A DNA stretch of 58,323 bases. Source: Clostridia bacterium. GTDB lineage: Bacteria; Bacillota; Clostridia; Peptostreptococcales; JAAYPU01. Positions 25,994 through 34,327 of this stretch are shown piece by piece. The notes beneath the pieces were generated by a model that made no database searches, was not told where the DNA came from, and saw only the letters and a program-made list of their open reading frames with translations. Position 1 is the stretch's first letter, and every line of letters starts with the position of its first letter. The stretch covers positions 1-58,323 of the forward strand of contig JADQBM010000113.1 of assembly GCA_016278615.1 (NCBI GenBank), in the 5' to 3' direction. Made by a program: the position numbers and the translations under genes.

Positions 25994-26538
25994 TAAAATT
26001 AAGTAAAATCCTTCATCAGAAGAATGGGAATGGAGTAATATTAGCTTGTGTTATTGTTTTATCGTTAATTCTTACCTTTTCTGTAATTTCTGAGTATTTA
26101 AGATTACAAATGATAGCTAAAGGTATAAGAGATGCTCTTCAATCTTCTATAATATCCGTTGCAACTATTAATTATGATGATGTTTACAATGGCCTTATAG
26201 AGGGATATTCAGGGGGCTACACCTTGTCATCCCAAGATCAATGGCAAGAGAAAATAGATAAAGGGAGTATTTATTTTCAATTAGATCAGCTATTAGGTTT
26301 AAAGAATGAAGGTGGATATCACATAAAACATACTACGAATGCATATGAATATCGGCTTTCAGACCTAAAAGTAAGTATCATTAATGCTTCTTTAGCACCC
26401 AGTAAATCTTCGAATACAAATAACTTTAAAGCGGAGGCATACATCAAACTTGAAGTACCTATAGGTTTTGGGTTTGATATGCTGCCACCACTTGTAATCA
26501 ATCTTCGTGTCAACGCCGGATATACACCAAAGTTTTGA
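25990..26538 (+). CDS. TadE/TadF-like exported membrane protein
   Basis: A 182-residue protein with an N-terminal leader (HQKNGNG), one hydrophobic helix (VILACVIVLSLILTFSVI) and an extracellular remainder of ~150 residues. It is coupled to the DUF4320 gene by a 4-base overlap. Position and layout suggest a second minor pilin (TadE/F class); sequence identity to a named family is not recognised. Confidence 0.72.
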   Translation: MIKLSKILHQKNGNGVILACVIVLSLILTFSVISEYLRLQMIAKGIRDALQSSIISVATINYDDVYNGLIEGYSGGYTLSSQDQWQEKIDKGSIYFQLDQLLGLKNEGGYHIKHTTNAYEYRLSDLKVSIINASLAPSKSSNTNNFKAEAYIKLEVPIGFGFDMLPPLVINLRVNAGYTPKF

Positions 26539-26540
26539 CA

Positions 26541-26569
26541 TTGAAAAATTTTCCAAATAGTAGTATGAT
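26541..26569 (+). promoter_or_regulatory. Sigma-A-type promoter inside the Tad region
   Basis: TTGAAA (26541-26546) and TATGAT (26564-26569) are separated by 17 bases, a near-consensus promoter immediately upstream of the gene at 26601. Confidence 0.6.
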
Positions 26570-26600
26570 TTAATAAGACGAAAAAAGAGGTGAGCTTAAG

Positions 26601-27083
26601 ATGAAACGAAAGAATATAGGAGTTATCCTATTATTAGTCATTTGTGTGGTGCTGGGGAGCCTGATAATCTCCTCAATTAATGATAAAGATAAAGAATTGG
26701 TAGGAAATGAAAAAAATGATCAAGAAAATGCTTTGATTAACCCAGATGAGATGGCTGGAAATATTGAAAATAATGATGATGAGTTGCAAGAAAATAGCAT
26801 AGAGAATATATCATTTGATGAGGTTGATACAGATGATGAAACCTCAGATTTAGGAAACGATCAAAATAAAGATATAAATCAACTTGATAATAATAAACAA
26901 GAAGATAATAAAAATGTAACAGAGCCACAATCCGAGCAGACTAATGATGATATAAATGATGAAGTACAGATTGTGCCTGATTCAGAAAATCCATTTATAA
27001 ATGCTGGGAATCAAGGGGAAACAGAAGAGATTGATGGATCAGATCTTGGAGAAGGAGAATGGGGTAGTGGAGATAAGTTTTAA
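26601..27083 (+). CDS. Membrane-anchored acidic low-complexity protein (DUF6550-like)
   Basis: A 160-residue protein with one N-terminal membrane segment (IGVILLLVICVVLGSLII), then a very acidic Asn/Asp/Glu/Gln-rich stalk of ~120 residues and a conserved-looking C-terminal tail (GEGEWGSGDKF). The tail recalls DUF6550 proteins of conjugation operons, a tentative assignment. Its own promoter (26541) and a terminator-like hairpin (27103) flank it. Confidence 0.7.
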   Translation: MKRKNIGVILLLVICVVLGSLIISSINDKDKELVGNEKNDQENALINPDEMAGNIENNDDELQENSIENISFDEVDTDDETSDLGNDQNKDINQLDNNKQEDNKNVTEPQSEQTNDDINDEVQIVPDSENPFINAGNQGETEEIDGSDLGEGEWGSGDKF

Positions 27084-27102
27084 AATTTAAAGAAATTTTG
27101 AG

Positions 27103-27125
27103 TAGCCTTAAGGGGCTATTTTTTT
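27103..27125 (+). terminator. Terminator-like hairpin before the secreted 608-residue protein
   Basis: TAGCC (27103-27107) pairs with GGCTA (27114-27118), with G-U extension possible, and is followed by seven T (27119-27125). It lies 12 bases before the next ribosome binding site. Confidence 0.65.
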
Positions 27126-27147
27126 ATTGTTTAAAAGGAGGTTATTT

Positions 27148-28974
27148 ATGAGTATAGTAAAAAAATCATTACTATTTTTCATTACTATTTTATTATTTAC
27201 ATCAACACTTGTTTTTGCAGATGATAATGCTACAAGTGGTGATGGTGGGACAAGTAATGCGAAAAACGATAAAGGTTTTTACCGTGGCAGTGAATATATG
27301 TATAAAGTTTCAGTGTATATTGGATTATCGGATCAAGCTGGAAAGAATGGAGAATTAGATTCAGATTTCATGATGATTGGAAATTCGCCAGTTTATATTA
27401 AACCTGAACACTTTAGCTTACAAAGTAACATTTCTTATGCGGTTTATTCAAAAATAAACTATCAAAATGGTGCTCCGTTAGTGTCTAATAATAACAGGAT
27501 TGTAATAACAGATAATCCACCTCCAATACCAATAACTAATGGTGGAAATATAGGAAGCGTTAAATCATATTTTGGAGACACAAAAACACTAATTGGTTTA
27601 ATTGATGCATTTGCAATTCAAAAAGGCACTTCTCGTGAAGGATCAGTATCTAATATTCATTTTACAATCAATGGAGAAAAGAAAAAACTTCCACCAGAAG
27701 AAGTGCTGCCAATAAAAACTGATGGAATATACCAAAACAAAGTTCCTTGGGTAATCGTTTATGAACCGGTTATCATTTCATATTTAAAGGATAAAACAAC
27801 TTCATTAGCGTTCACAGCTTCAGAATATGCCTTAGCTCAAAAGCTGGGGTATTTTAATTTTAAAGCAGGATCAGATGGACAATACATCTCAGGAATGACC
27901 CATTCAGATTTACCAAACTCTATTGTCTTGGAAGAGAGTTGGTTTGGTTATCCTGTCATCTCTGCTTTACCCGATAATGTCAAATGGAGTGAAGATCGAA
28001 TCATTCAAGGCGGTGGCTGGGGAATGAGGATGTTAAAAGCAAACACTTCTAACGATACCATGTATGACTATAACTATCGTGTGGATACAGATGTTATCAC
28101 ATCCGTAAGGGTTTATGCAAAGGGTGATCGCATCACACCGGATAATAAAGCATATATTGCTTTTAATATCAACGGTAAAACAACATCAAAATCAATAACA
28201 ATACCTGAAGGTAGCTCTCAACTTGTCTTTATTAAATGGCCTACACCAACGTCCCCTCAAATGGTTAATATATCAGTTGAAATAAGTGGAAATGCTGCAG
28301 CCAAATTTGATAACAATGCAAGATCAGCAAGTTTTACAGCAAAAGTAGAAGATCTAAATAAAAACATACCACCAAATCCAACCGCTAACGATAAAAAACC
28401 TTATGATTACAGTATTCTTTCTGTACCAGAAAAAACTCAAAAGGAAACAGCAACTTGGGGAGAATGGGAATGTGAATGGGTGGAGAGCAATGGGGGTCAT
28501 GGTGGAGATTGGAAGTATACATGGAATTCTTATACTGCAAGCCTATCAGCATCAATGACTATCAAACCTGATGCTAAAGTACCAACAGCAACATCAACTA
28601 CAATGAAGTCGGGTTATGGTATTAATCAGAAGGTTTCAGTCAATCTTAATTCCAATGCACCGAACTCCAATATCACGCCAGCACAAACTTCAATAGCATA
28701 TTACCCTGAATTCAACTACATAGGTTATTGTCGAGTGATGGATCTCATAAAATCAGGATATTCGGCATCTTTTGAACTAAAAGAAAATAAATACTCAACC
28801 TATAACAGTAGAGTGCATTTTACGCCGGTATGGTTTCCAAATGGGACATATCAGGCTTATGCAGAGGTTATTGATGTATGGACACCGGCAGGAATGTTAT
28901 CTTGTAGTCTAACAGATTCTATAAACATTCAAGGCAGTTTGTATGATGATTGGCATATCGGACCAAGAAATTAG
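27148..28974 (+). CDS. Large secreted protein of the transfer region, unknown function
   Basis: A 608-residue secreted protein with a clear signal peptide (LLFFITILLFTSTLVFA). No family is recognised. It is rich in beta-type sequence, with a tryptophan-rich segment near residue ~435 (WGEWECEWVES) and a cysteine pair near the C-terminus. There is no LPxTG, SLH or transmembrane anchor, so it may associate with the pilus or cell surface non-covalently. The ATG at 27148 follows AAAGGAGG. Its position between the Tad-like genes and DUF3846 suggests a surface role in mating. Confidence 0.75.
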   Translation: MSIVKKSLLFFITILLFTSTLVFADDNATSGDGGTSNAKNDKGFYRGSEYMYKVSVYIGLSDQAGKNGELDSDFMMIGNSPVYIKPEHFSLQSNISYAVYSKINYQNGAPLVSNNNRIVITDNPPPIPITNGGNIGSVKSYFGDTKTLIGLIDAFAIQKGTSREGSVSNIHFTINGEKKKLPPEEVLPIKTDGIYQNKVPWVIVYEPVIISYLKDKTTSLAFTASEYALAQKLGYFNFKAGSDGQYISGMTHSDLPNSIVLEESWFGYPVISALPDNVKWSEDRIIQGGGWGMRMLKANTSNDTMYDYNYRVDTDVITSVRVYAKGDRITPDNKAYIAFNINGKTTSKSITIPEGSSQLVFIKWPTPTSPQMVNISVEISGNAAAKFDNNARSASFTAKVEDLNKNIPPNPTANDKKPYDYSILSVPEKTQKETATWGEWECEWVESNGGHGGDWKYTWNSYTASLSASMTIKPDAKVPTATSTTMKSGYGINQKVSVNLNSNAPNSNITPAQTSIAYYPEFNYIGYCRVMDLIKSGYSASFELKENKYSTYNSRVHFTPVWFPNGTYQAYAEVIDVWTPAGMLSCSLTDSINIQGSLYDDWHIGPRN

Positions 28975-28988
28975 AAGGGAGAATTTAA

Positions 28989-29369
28989 ATGAAAGTATTA
29001 ATTGTAGAACCTCATAAAGAGCCTTATGAAAAGGATATTGATAAAAGTCTAAGTAGTATGCAAAAAGTTGTAGGAGGTTTGATTGAACCGGTAGATTTGG
29101 ATGAAAATGCTACAATCGTTTGTAATGAAGAAGGAAAATTGATGGGATTAGAAGGAAATAGACGTGTCGGAAGAGATATTATTGCAGGCACGTTTTTTAT
29201 TGCCGGAACTAATGATGAAGGTGAATTTGTATCACTTACTGATGAACAATTGAAAGCTTGTAAAGAACGATTCAATAAACCTGAAGAAATATTACCTGAA
29301 GAAGTGGAAGATTCCATTTTTATTGAATTTTACTCTTGTGAAGGTGATGATGAAGAAATGGAATTTTGA
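28989..29369 (+). CDS. DUF3846 domain protein
   Basis: A 126-residue acidic cytosolic protein with the DUF3846 pattern: VGGLIEPVDL, IVCNEEGKLMGLEGNR and DIIAGTFFIAG. This small family is frequent in Firmicutes plasmids and ICEs but has no established function. It is 14 bases downstream of the secreted protein gene and 12 bases upstream of the next gene. Confidence 0.85.
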   Translation: MKVLIVEPHKEPYEKDIDKSLSSMQKVVGGLIEPVDLDENATIVCNEEGKLMGLEGNRRVGRDIIAGTFFIAGTNDEGEFVSLTDEQLKACKERFNKPEEILPEEVEDSIFIEFYSCEGDDEEMEF

Positions 29370-29381
29370 AAGGGGAAGAAC

Positions 29382-30056
29382 ATGAATCCTAAAATATTAA
29401 TCATAATTATTTCAATATGCATAGTGGCTATAGTTGTCGCTATGCTTTTTTTTAAGAAAGAAGAAAAGAAAAATAGCAAAATAAATCCAGAGAAAAAGAC
29501 GGCCAATGAATTTGTGAATGTTAAAGATATTAGAGATAAATTCTTATATACCTTAGATGGCAATGTTATTACTTATATTAAGATTCATTCTATAAGTATT
29601 GATTTACTTAGTGACCGTGAAAAAAGGCAGCTGTCAAGAACCTTAACTGCTGAACTTTCCAGTGAAAGAAAGATGTTTAAATTTCTTGCAGTTTCAAGAC
29701 CTGTAGATATTTCACCATTGATTAATGAGTATATAGAAATCTTGTCAAATATAAATAATCAAAAACAAAAAGAACTATTGAGAAATGAAATGATGGTGAT
29801 GAGCAATTATGCTTTATCTGGTGAAGTGGTTGAAAGACAATTTTATATTATGCTTTGGGAAAAAATCGAATCAGATATTGAACAGGATTTAGCAAAGAGA
29901 GCTAATGAGATGGTATCAAAGTTTGAGAACAGTAACATTCGATGTGAAATATTAAAACAGCAAGAAATTGTTAGACTTTGCAATCTTATTAATAATCCTA
30001 CTTATACGTATATTGAGGATGTTGAGTTTGCAAGAACTTTTCCGATATTGAATTAA
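29382..30056 (+). CDS. Membrane-anchored protein of the transfer region (TraC-like domain)
   Basis: A 224-residue protein with one N-terminal helix (ILIIIISICIVAIVVAMLFF) and a cytoplasmic domain containing FLYTLDGNVITYIKI and REKRQLSRTLTAELSSERKMFKFLAVSRPVDI. The latter resembles the N-terminal part of VirB4/TraC ATPases, so it could be a detached N-terminal partner of the VirB4 at 34328, from which it is now separated by the cassette array. A strong terminator-like hairpin (29419-29453) sits in the membrane-helix codons. Confidence 0.7.
   Translation: MNPKILIIIISICIVAIVVAMLFFKKEEKKNSKINPEKKTANEFVNVKDIRDKFLYTLDGNVITYIKIHSISIDLLSDREKRQLSRTLTAELSSERKMFKFLAVSRPVDISPLINEYIEILSNINNQKQKELLRNEMMVMSNYALSGEVVERQFYIMLWEKIESDIEQDLAKRANEMVSKFENSNIRCEILKQQEIVRLCNLINNPTYTYIEDVEFARTFPILN
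29419..29453 (+). terminator. Intragenic terminator-like hairpin
   Basis: GCATAGTG (29419-29426) pairs with CGCTATGC (29438-29445) over 8 bp including one G-U pair, and is followed by eight T (29446-29453). It lies 37 bases after the start codon of the host gene. Confidence 0.6.
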
Positions 30057-30494
30057 AAATGCAGATATTTATTATTAGAAATATTGGAAATGTATGGTAT
30101 TATATAAATGGAGATTAAGTAGATATTTTGTCTAATTGTGGAAAGTTAAATATGATTTATATAAGGCGGATAATCAGAAATTAAATTATGTATTGATTAA
30201 GTAAATAAAAGTTGCGGCAACAAATAAGAAAATTGAGGCGAAAAGAATAAGGTCAAAAAAGGGGTAGGGGAACTATCAAATTTCGATGAGTATAGAGTGA
30301 AATATATGTGCAAATAGTCAGCGGTCCCTTTACATTACTAGATCATTACAGATAATAACCCCTTTAGACTCATTATAAAGTTATTGCCGACATAAGTCGC
30401 AAACACCTTAAAAAAGGAAGTATTGACGACATACGTCGTGAATATATAAGATAGACAAAACTTTTCCTATTAAAAAGAAAGAGAGAGAGTGTTT
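30057..30494 (+). other. Non-coding region at the left edge of the cassette array
   Basis: No gene is seen. TGGTATTAT (30095-30103) is an extended -10 candidate. Two similar small hairpins follow: CGAC/GTCG with loop ATAA near 30390-30405, and ACGAC/GTCGT with loop ATAC at about 30426-30439. The second is followed by AATATATAAGATAGAC (30441-30456), which aligns with the right arms of the attC-like repeats at 31113 and 32607. It is interpreted as a shortened left-end copy. Confidence 0.45.
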
Positions 30495-31046
30495 ATGGGG
30501 CAATCAAATTTAAATCCATTCTTAAGAGAAGGTTTAGATATCATTTTTGTAGGATTAAACCCAGCAAAAGGATCTAGTGATAAAAGACATTATTTTTCCG
30601 TTAATCAAGCATTTTGGAATCAATTATTTGATAGTGGACTAATTTCTGCAAGGGTTGATAAGAATTATGCTGATGAAGTCGTATTCGGAACAAGTGAAAT
30701 CAATTATTGTAATTGGTCATATGGTATTACAGATTTAATTACATCTATTGCTGAGAGTAATAGTAATTTAATTTCAGTTAGTGAAGATGATTGCAATAGA
30801 TTATCTGATTTGATATGTGCATTTAAACCTAGAGCTGTAATTTTATTGCACCAAAAGGTAGTTAAACATTTTTTAGAATCACTTAAGATGGATGTACCTA
30901 AAGCTAATGTTGGTCAGTTAGGTAATTTGATTGATGGCTGCAACTCTATGTTTTTTGCAATTGGGTTTCCTCATGGTAATACAATACCGTCTAAAGATAA
31001 AGTGGATAATTATATTCAAGTTAAAGAATTTCTTTTGAATAGATAA
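30495..31046 (+). CDS. Uracil-DNA glycosylase superfamily protein (cassette 1)
   Basis: A 183-residue protein of the UDG superfamily, mismatch-specific/SMUG-like branch. Visible are motif A (FVGLNPAKGSS), an aromatic segment NQAFWNQLFDSGL and the late motif GFPHGNTIPSKDKVDNY. It would excise a damaged or modified base; the substrate cannot be inferred. I prefer the ATG at 30495 to the GTG at 30489; both have only a weak GAGAG site. UDG-superfamily enzymes have been linked to phage defence as well as repair. It is the first gene of the cassette array. Confidence 0.78.
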   Translation: MGQSNLNPFLREGLDIIFVGLNPAKGSSDKRHYFSVNQAFWNQLFDSGLISARVDKNYADEVVFGTSEINYCNWSYGITDLITSIAESNSNLISVSEDDCNRLSDLICAFKPRAVILLHQKVVKHFLESLKMDVPKANVGQLGNLIDGCNSMFFAIGFPHGNTIPSKDKVDNYIQVKEFLLNR

Positions 31047-31068
31047 ATAGAGGTCCGCGGTAAAAGCT

Positions 31069-31142
31069 TCGTCTAACAGCGTATTTCCAACACAACGGAT
31101 AGCGGTAGAATTGTTGCGTCGTAAATATGTGGAACGTTATGA
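31069..31142 (+). repeat. attC-like imperfect inverted repeat B (after cassette 1)
   Basis: TCGTCTAAC (31069-31077) faces GTTATGA (31136-31142). An internal imperfect stem pairs 31081-31096 with 31113-31128 (12 of 16 positions Watson-Crick, further G-U pairs), loop 31097-31112. The arrangement of core, imperfect stem with unpaired bases and core is that of integron attC sites. Confidence 0.5.
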
Positions 31143-31166
31143 TAAATTCAATTTAGGAGGTATGAC

Positions 31167-32453
31167 ATGCTAGAAAGTTTAGAAAAGTGTCCTAGTAAAA
31201 CAGAGGAATTAAGTGCAGAGCTAATTGAGAAGTACGTATTGCCGCTTTTTAGTGGGGCAGAACTATCGGGCTTTAAAGAATCTAATAGAAGAGAAAAATG
31301 TGTATCTTCTGGGAATGGGTATAAATATCTGTTTATTAAGTTGAAAAGCAATGATTCATATAGGCTAAAAGTTATGCGAGCTCAGCCATTTTTAAAAGAC
31401 GACAAAAAACTACTTGAGCTAATAATAGACGAGTTTGCCAAAATATCTGATCTGGATATTGAAAATATATATAAGGAAAAGCTTTATCTTAATGCATTGG
31501 AAATAGCTATTAGTAAAAATCTTGCAGATGGTTTTAGCGAAGTCCTGTCAAGAATTATTAATAAACTATCAAATTGGTCGGAACGTACTTATGAAGGTGG
31601 AAGAGTTTCGTTTGGGTTTATTGTTGATTTTGAGAAAGAAAGTACTGAATCTCCAAAAAGGAAAAAATTTTTAGACTTTGATGAGATTCTTGGAGATGAT
31701 TTTTCAGCAGTATTAACAGATGGAGTACTATCATGGATGGTTTTTGATAAGAATGGAGTTGCACTTAGTCATGAAGTTCACCAGCCACTAACTGATCAGG
31801 ATATTCTATGTCCTTTACGATTTGGAAGTTTGGCAAACACTACGTCTGAGAAAAGGGTTGGTATTGTTTTGCTTTCGAATGGTGAAATTCTTTTGATCAA
31901 AAATAAGGAATTGAAGTTAGCTAAGAGAAGAGGTGCATGGAGAAGTTTTCATCACGAAGCCACAATGAAGCAAATGACCGCTAACTCGAGTTATACCAAC
32001 GATGACATAATCAAAGCGATTTATTTGACTTCATTGGATGTTTCCTTTGGAAGGAGTGGAGGGTGTATTTGTTATACTAGAAAATCTTCCGAAACAAAAC
32101 TATATCAAGCAAAAGTTATAGACGATAAAGATTTATTGGTAAGAGAAGAAAGCATCAAATCAACTACGATTTGGAAAATTGTAGATGGGCAGAAATTTAA
32201 CCATTTAGAAAGAAAGTTAAGACAAGAAATTATGGGCATTGATGGAGCAACTATAATTGATCACGAAGGAAAGGTTATAACTTCTGGTTCAATAATAAGC
32301 ATACCTTCTGGAAGTACAGGCGGAGGTCGTCTCGCAGCAACAAAAGCACTATCTAAGTATGGAATAGCAATTAAAATATCGGAAGACGGAATGATACAGG
32401 GGTTCCGTCATCCGGAACATAAGGATGTCATCAAGTTATTCTCCATAGCCTAA
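31167..32453 (+). CDS. Protein with two DAC/DisA_N-like domains, candidate nucleotide cyclase (cassette 2)
   Basis: A 428-residue protein. The C-terminal part (~residues 345-428) reads like a diadenylate cyclase (DAC/DisA_N) domain: GIDGATIIDHEGKVITSG keeps the DGA motif, then GSTGGGRLAATKALSKYG replaces the usual RHR-containing segment, then IKISEDGMI. A related but more degenerate copy precedes it (~190-270: LTDGVLSWMVFDKNG, RFGSLANTTSEKRVGIVLLS). The missing RHR makes catalysis uncertain; it could bind nucleotides instead. The N-terminal 180 residues are unrecognised. AGGAGG precedes the ATG. The assignment comes from motif reading only. Confidence 0.55.
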   Translation: MLESLEKCPSKTEELSAELIEKYVLPLFSGAELSGFKESNRREKCVSSGNGYKYLFIKLKSNDSYRLKVMRAQPFLKDDKKLLELIIDEFAKISDLDIENIYKEKLYLNALEIAISKNLADGFSEVLSRIINKLSNWSERTYEGGRVSFGFIVDFEKESTESPKRKKFLDFDEILGDDFSAVLTDGVLSWMVFDKNGVALSHEVHQPLTDQDILCPLRFGSLANTTSEKRVGIVLLSNGEILLIKNKELKLAKRRGAWRSFHHEATMKQMTANSSYTNDDIIKAIYLTSLDVSFGRSGGCICYTRKSSETKLYQAKVIDDKDLLVREESIKSTTIWKIVDGQKFNHLERKLRQEIMGIDGATIIDHEGKVITSGSIISIPSGSTGGGRLAATKALSKYGIAIKISEDGMIQGFRHPEHKDVIKLFSIA

Positions 32454-32463
32454 ATTGAACATC

Positions 32464-32632
32464 TCATAACACGAGTATTCACGTAAAGGTGCGGTAGGGA
32501 TAGTTTTTAAGGTCACGCCGCACCACATGCCCCCAGTCACAAGACTTGCAATTAGGGATGTTAAATAGGATGAGCAAGTTTGCGTCAGCCATAGAACGGA
32601 CGGGCACGTCGGGAATACCGGGAACGTTAGAC
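32464..32632 (+). repeat. attC-like repeat C (after cassette 2), long form
   Basis: TCATAAC (32464-32470) and GTTAGAC (32626-32632) bound the element. GTATTCACG (32475-32483) pairs with CGGGAATAC (32610-32618) with one mismatch. Between them are two further perfect hairpins: GGTGCGG/CCGCACC (32488-32494, 32518-32524) and ACTTGC/GCAAGT (32544-32549, 32574-32579). At ~170 bases it resembles long attC variants. Confidence 0.5.
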
Positions 32633-32676
32633 AAAAAGCAACTATTGTTGCAAGAAGGAGGAAGGAGGAACATTAT

Positions 32677-34020
32677 TTGGTAAAGAAAGCAATTGAAAAG
32701 TTAAATACAAGAATAGATAGACTTATTAAAGATGGAGAATTTGAGAGGGATAAAAATAAAATCAAATACAAAAACAAACTTATGTTTTCATTTAATAATA
32801 AATATATATGGTATAACAATTGGAGATATTATCCAGATAGAATTGAATCAATTGTGAAAGACACTTTGAAAGTTACAATATTCATGGAAGGTAAAAACTT
32901 TGAGATACTTGGTAGCAATATTGTTAATCCGCCCAAATCAGCTAAAATGATTGCAAAAACATTTGAGAAACTTACGGGCATTGGAATTAATCATATTTCT
33001 ATTGGTGTACAAAAGGATAACTTGAGAGATAGTACATTAAAAATTACTAAAAAAACATATGATATGCTTAATGAAATTCTTAAAGAAGAAGGTAATGATA
33101 AGGCTGTTCGAATTAATAATAGAGTGTCTCCGATTATTAGGAATATATTTAATGTACATACTGAGCATGAAAACTCAAACAGAAATTACTCTTTATTACT
33201 GAAAGAAATAATTGAAAGTGGTAATTATACGCAAGAAGATGTAGTTGCATTTGCAGATAAAATTAGCAGTGGTTATAAAAATACGATTGTAATTGAAAAG
33301 CAGATTAAAAAGCAAACTCAGTGGTTGATTGATACTATGCAGTTAATTGTAGATGAGGCAGTTCTGGATAAATCGAAAGCTCAAGAATTAGGAAGTATCC
33401 ATTTTATGTACACTAAAAATAGTATTAGCGGACCAGAAGAACTGATGGAAAAAATTTTAACAGATTACGGTAGAAATATTTTTTTTGGATCTCCATTTTT
33501 GATAAATACAAATAAGTACGTTACAAGTAGAAAGCAAATATCGAACTCCCAATTTGATATTTTACTTGTAAATCAATTTAATGACCTGGAAGTAGTAGAA
33601 CTTAAAAGACCAGATAAACCAGTATTAAGTTATGATCCGAGTAGAGGTAAATTTTACGCTTCTAGAGACTTATCTATAGCTATATCTCAAGCCGAACGAT
33701 ATTTATCTGCGGTTATTAGAGATAATGATGACGAATATTTGATATGCGGAAAAAAAATTAGAGAATATTTGAATGATATTATTGGTGGTACTACTAGCAT
33801 TGAGATTGTTAGACCAACAGCATTGATAATTTTAGGAAGTCACCAGACTGTTACAGAACCTTATGATAAGCTAAACTCAAAAATAAGAGAAAAGGTTGCT
33901 GAAGAAGAATATATTCTAAATGGATTATTAGCATATAAAGAGTTGAAGAATGCTCTGAAAAATATTCAAATAATGACTTATTCAGAATTAATTGAAAATG
34001 CAAGATTAAGGTTGTCATAA
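32677..34020 (+). CDS. Shedu-type (SduA, DUF4263) defence nuclease (cassette 3)
   Basis: A 447-residue protein whose C-terminal ~180 residues show the Shedu/DUF4263 nuclease core: QFDILLVNQFNDLEVVELKRP supplies the D and ExK of a PD-(D/E)xK active site, followed by SQAERYLSAVIRD. The N-terminal ~250 residues are a variable region, as is usual in Shedu proteins. Single-gene Shedu systems protect against phages by DNA cleavage. The TTG at 32677 follows GGAGGAAGGAGG. It is the last gene of the cassette array. Confidence 0.8.
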   Translation: MVKKAIEKLNTRIDRLIKDGEFERDKNKIKYKNKLMFSFNNKYIWYNNWRYYPDRIESIVKDTLKVTIFMEGKNFEILGSNIVNPPKSAKMIAKTFEKLTGIGINHISIGVQKDNLRDSTLKITKKTYDMLNEILKEEGNDKAVRINNRVSPIIRNIFNVHTEHENSNRNYSLLLKEIIESGNYTQEDVVAFADKISSGYKNTIVIEKQIKKQTQWLIDTMQLIVDEAVLDKSKAQELGSIHFMYTKNSISGPEELMEKILTDYGRNIFFGSPFLINTNKYVTSRKQISNSQFDILLVNQFNDLEVVELKRPDKPVLSYDPSRGKFYASRDLSIAISQAERYLSAVIRDNDDEYLICGKKIREYLNDIIGGTTSIEIVRPTALIILGSHQTVTEPYDKLNSKIREKVAEEEYILNGLLAYKELKNALKNIQIMTYSELIENARLRLS

Positions 34021-34327
34021 TTGCTCATCGTCTAACAGCTTATTTTCACACCAGAGCTGCCATGATGCTTTGAAGAAAATGATAGATAATGAACGCGTAA
34101 TACAGGATCTGACAACTTGAAACTTTGTTTAGCTGATTTCGTCGACAAATAGATAATTTTCTAGATTTGGAGAATTATATTATTTAGAGAAATAAGAGGG
34201 GTTGCGATGAAGTGGGATTGAAGGGATGTTAATGCTTGTTAAACAAAAATTATTTAGTTTATAATACAAAGAACTGTGAACCGTAGTGAAAACTGCGGTT
34301 TTTTTAAGTTGAAAAGGAGGATTTTAT
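34021..34327 (+). other. Right edge of cassette array (repeat D) and virB4 leader
   Basis: TCGTCTAAC (34028-34036) and the following bases repeat the left arm of repeat B. The right arm is degenerate or lost; a weak match (CGTCGACAAATA) lies near 34140-34152. A promoter, TTGTTA and TATAAT separated by about 18 bases, ends near 34265. It is followed at once by a terminator-like hairpin, AACCGTAG (34279-34286) with CTGCGGTT (34293-34300) and seven T (34299-34305), just before the virB4 ribosome binding site. Confidence 0.5.
34279..34305 (+). terminator. Terminator-like hairpin in the virB4 leader
   Basis: An 8-bp stem including one G-U pair, with loop TGAAAA, runs directly into seven T. A promoter ends about 15 bases upstream, so transcripts starting there would meet this structure first. 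Confidence 0.7.

Larger units (their letters stand above)
30422..34150 (+). mobile_element. Integron-like cassette array: three single-gene cassettes with attC-like repeats
   Basis: Three unrelated genes (30495, 31167, 32677), each with its own ribosome binding site, are separated by imperfect inverted repeats that share sequence with each other. The 3' arms at 31118-31140 and 32607-32630 share 18 of 23 bases, ending in GGAACGTTA. The 5' arms at 31069 and 34028 share 20 of 25 bases, beginning TCGTCTAAC. These ends fit the integron attC core forms RYYYAAC and GTTRRRY in part. Within each cassette the two ends match as inverted heptamers: GTTATGA/TCATAAC for cassette 2, GTTAGAC/GTCTAAC for cassette 3 and, with one mismatch, GATAGAC/GTCTAAC for cassette 1. 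That is what integron-type insertion would leave. No tyrosine integrase is present in the window. Confidence 0.55.

Noticed and set aside
30385-30456. Counting the left-edge hairpins as a complete attC site
   Set aside because: Only the right arm resembles repeats B and C; the left core heptamer is missing and the final core has a mismatch, so it is treated as a degenerate end.
34036-34150. A full right arm for repeat D
   Set aside because: Only a short, gapped match was found near 34140-34152, too weak to fix the right boundary of the array.
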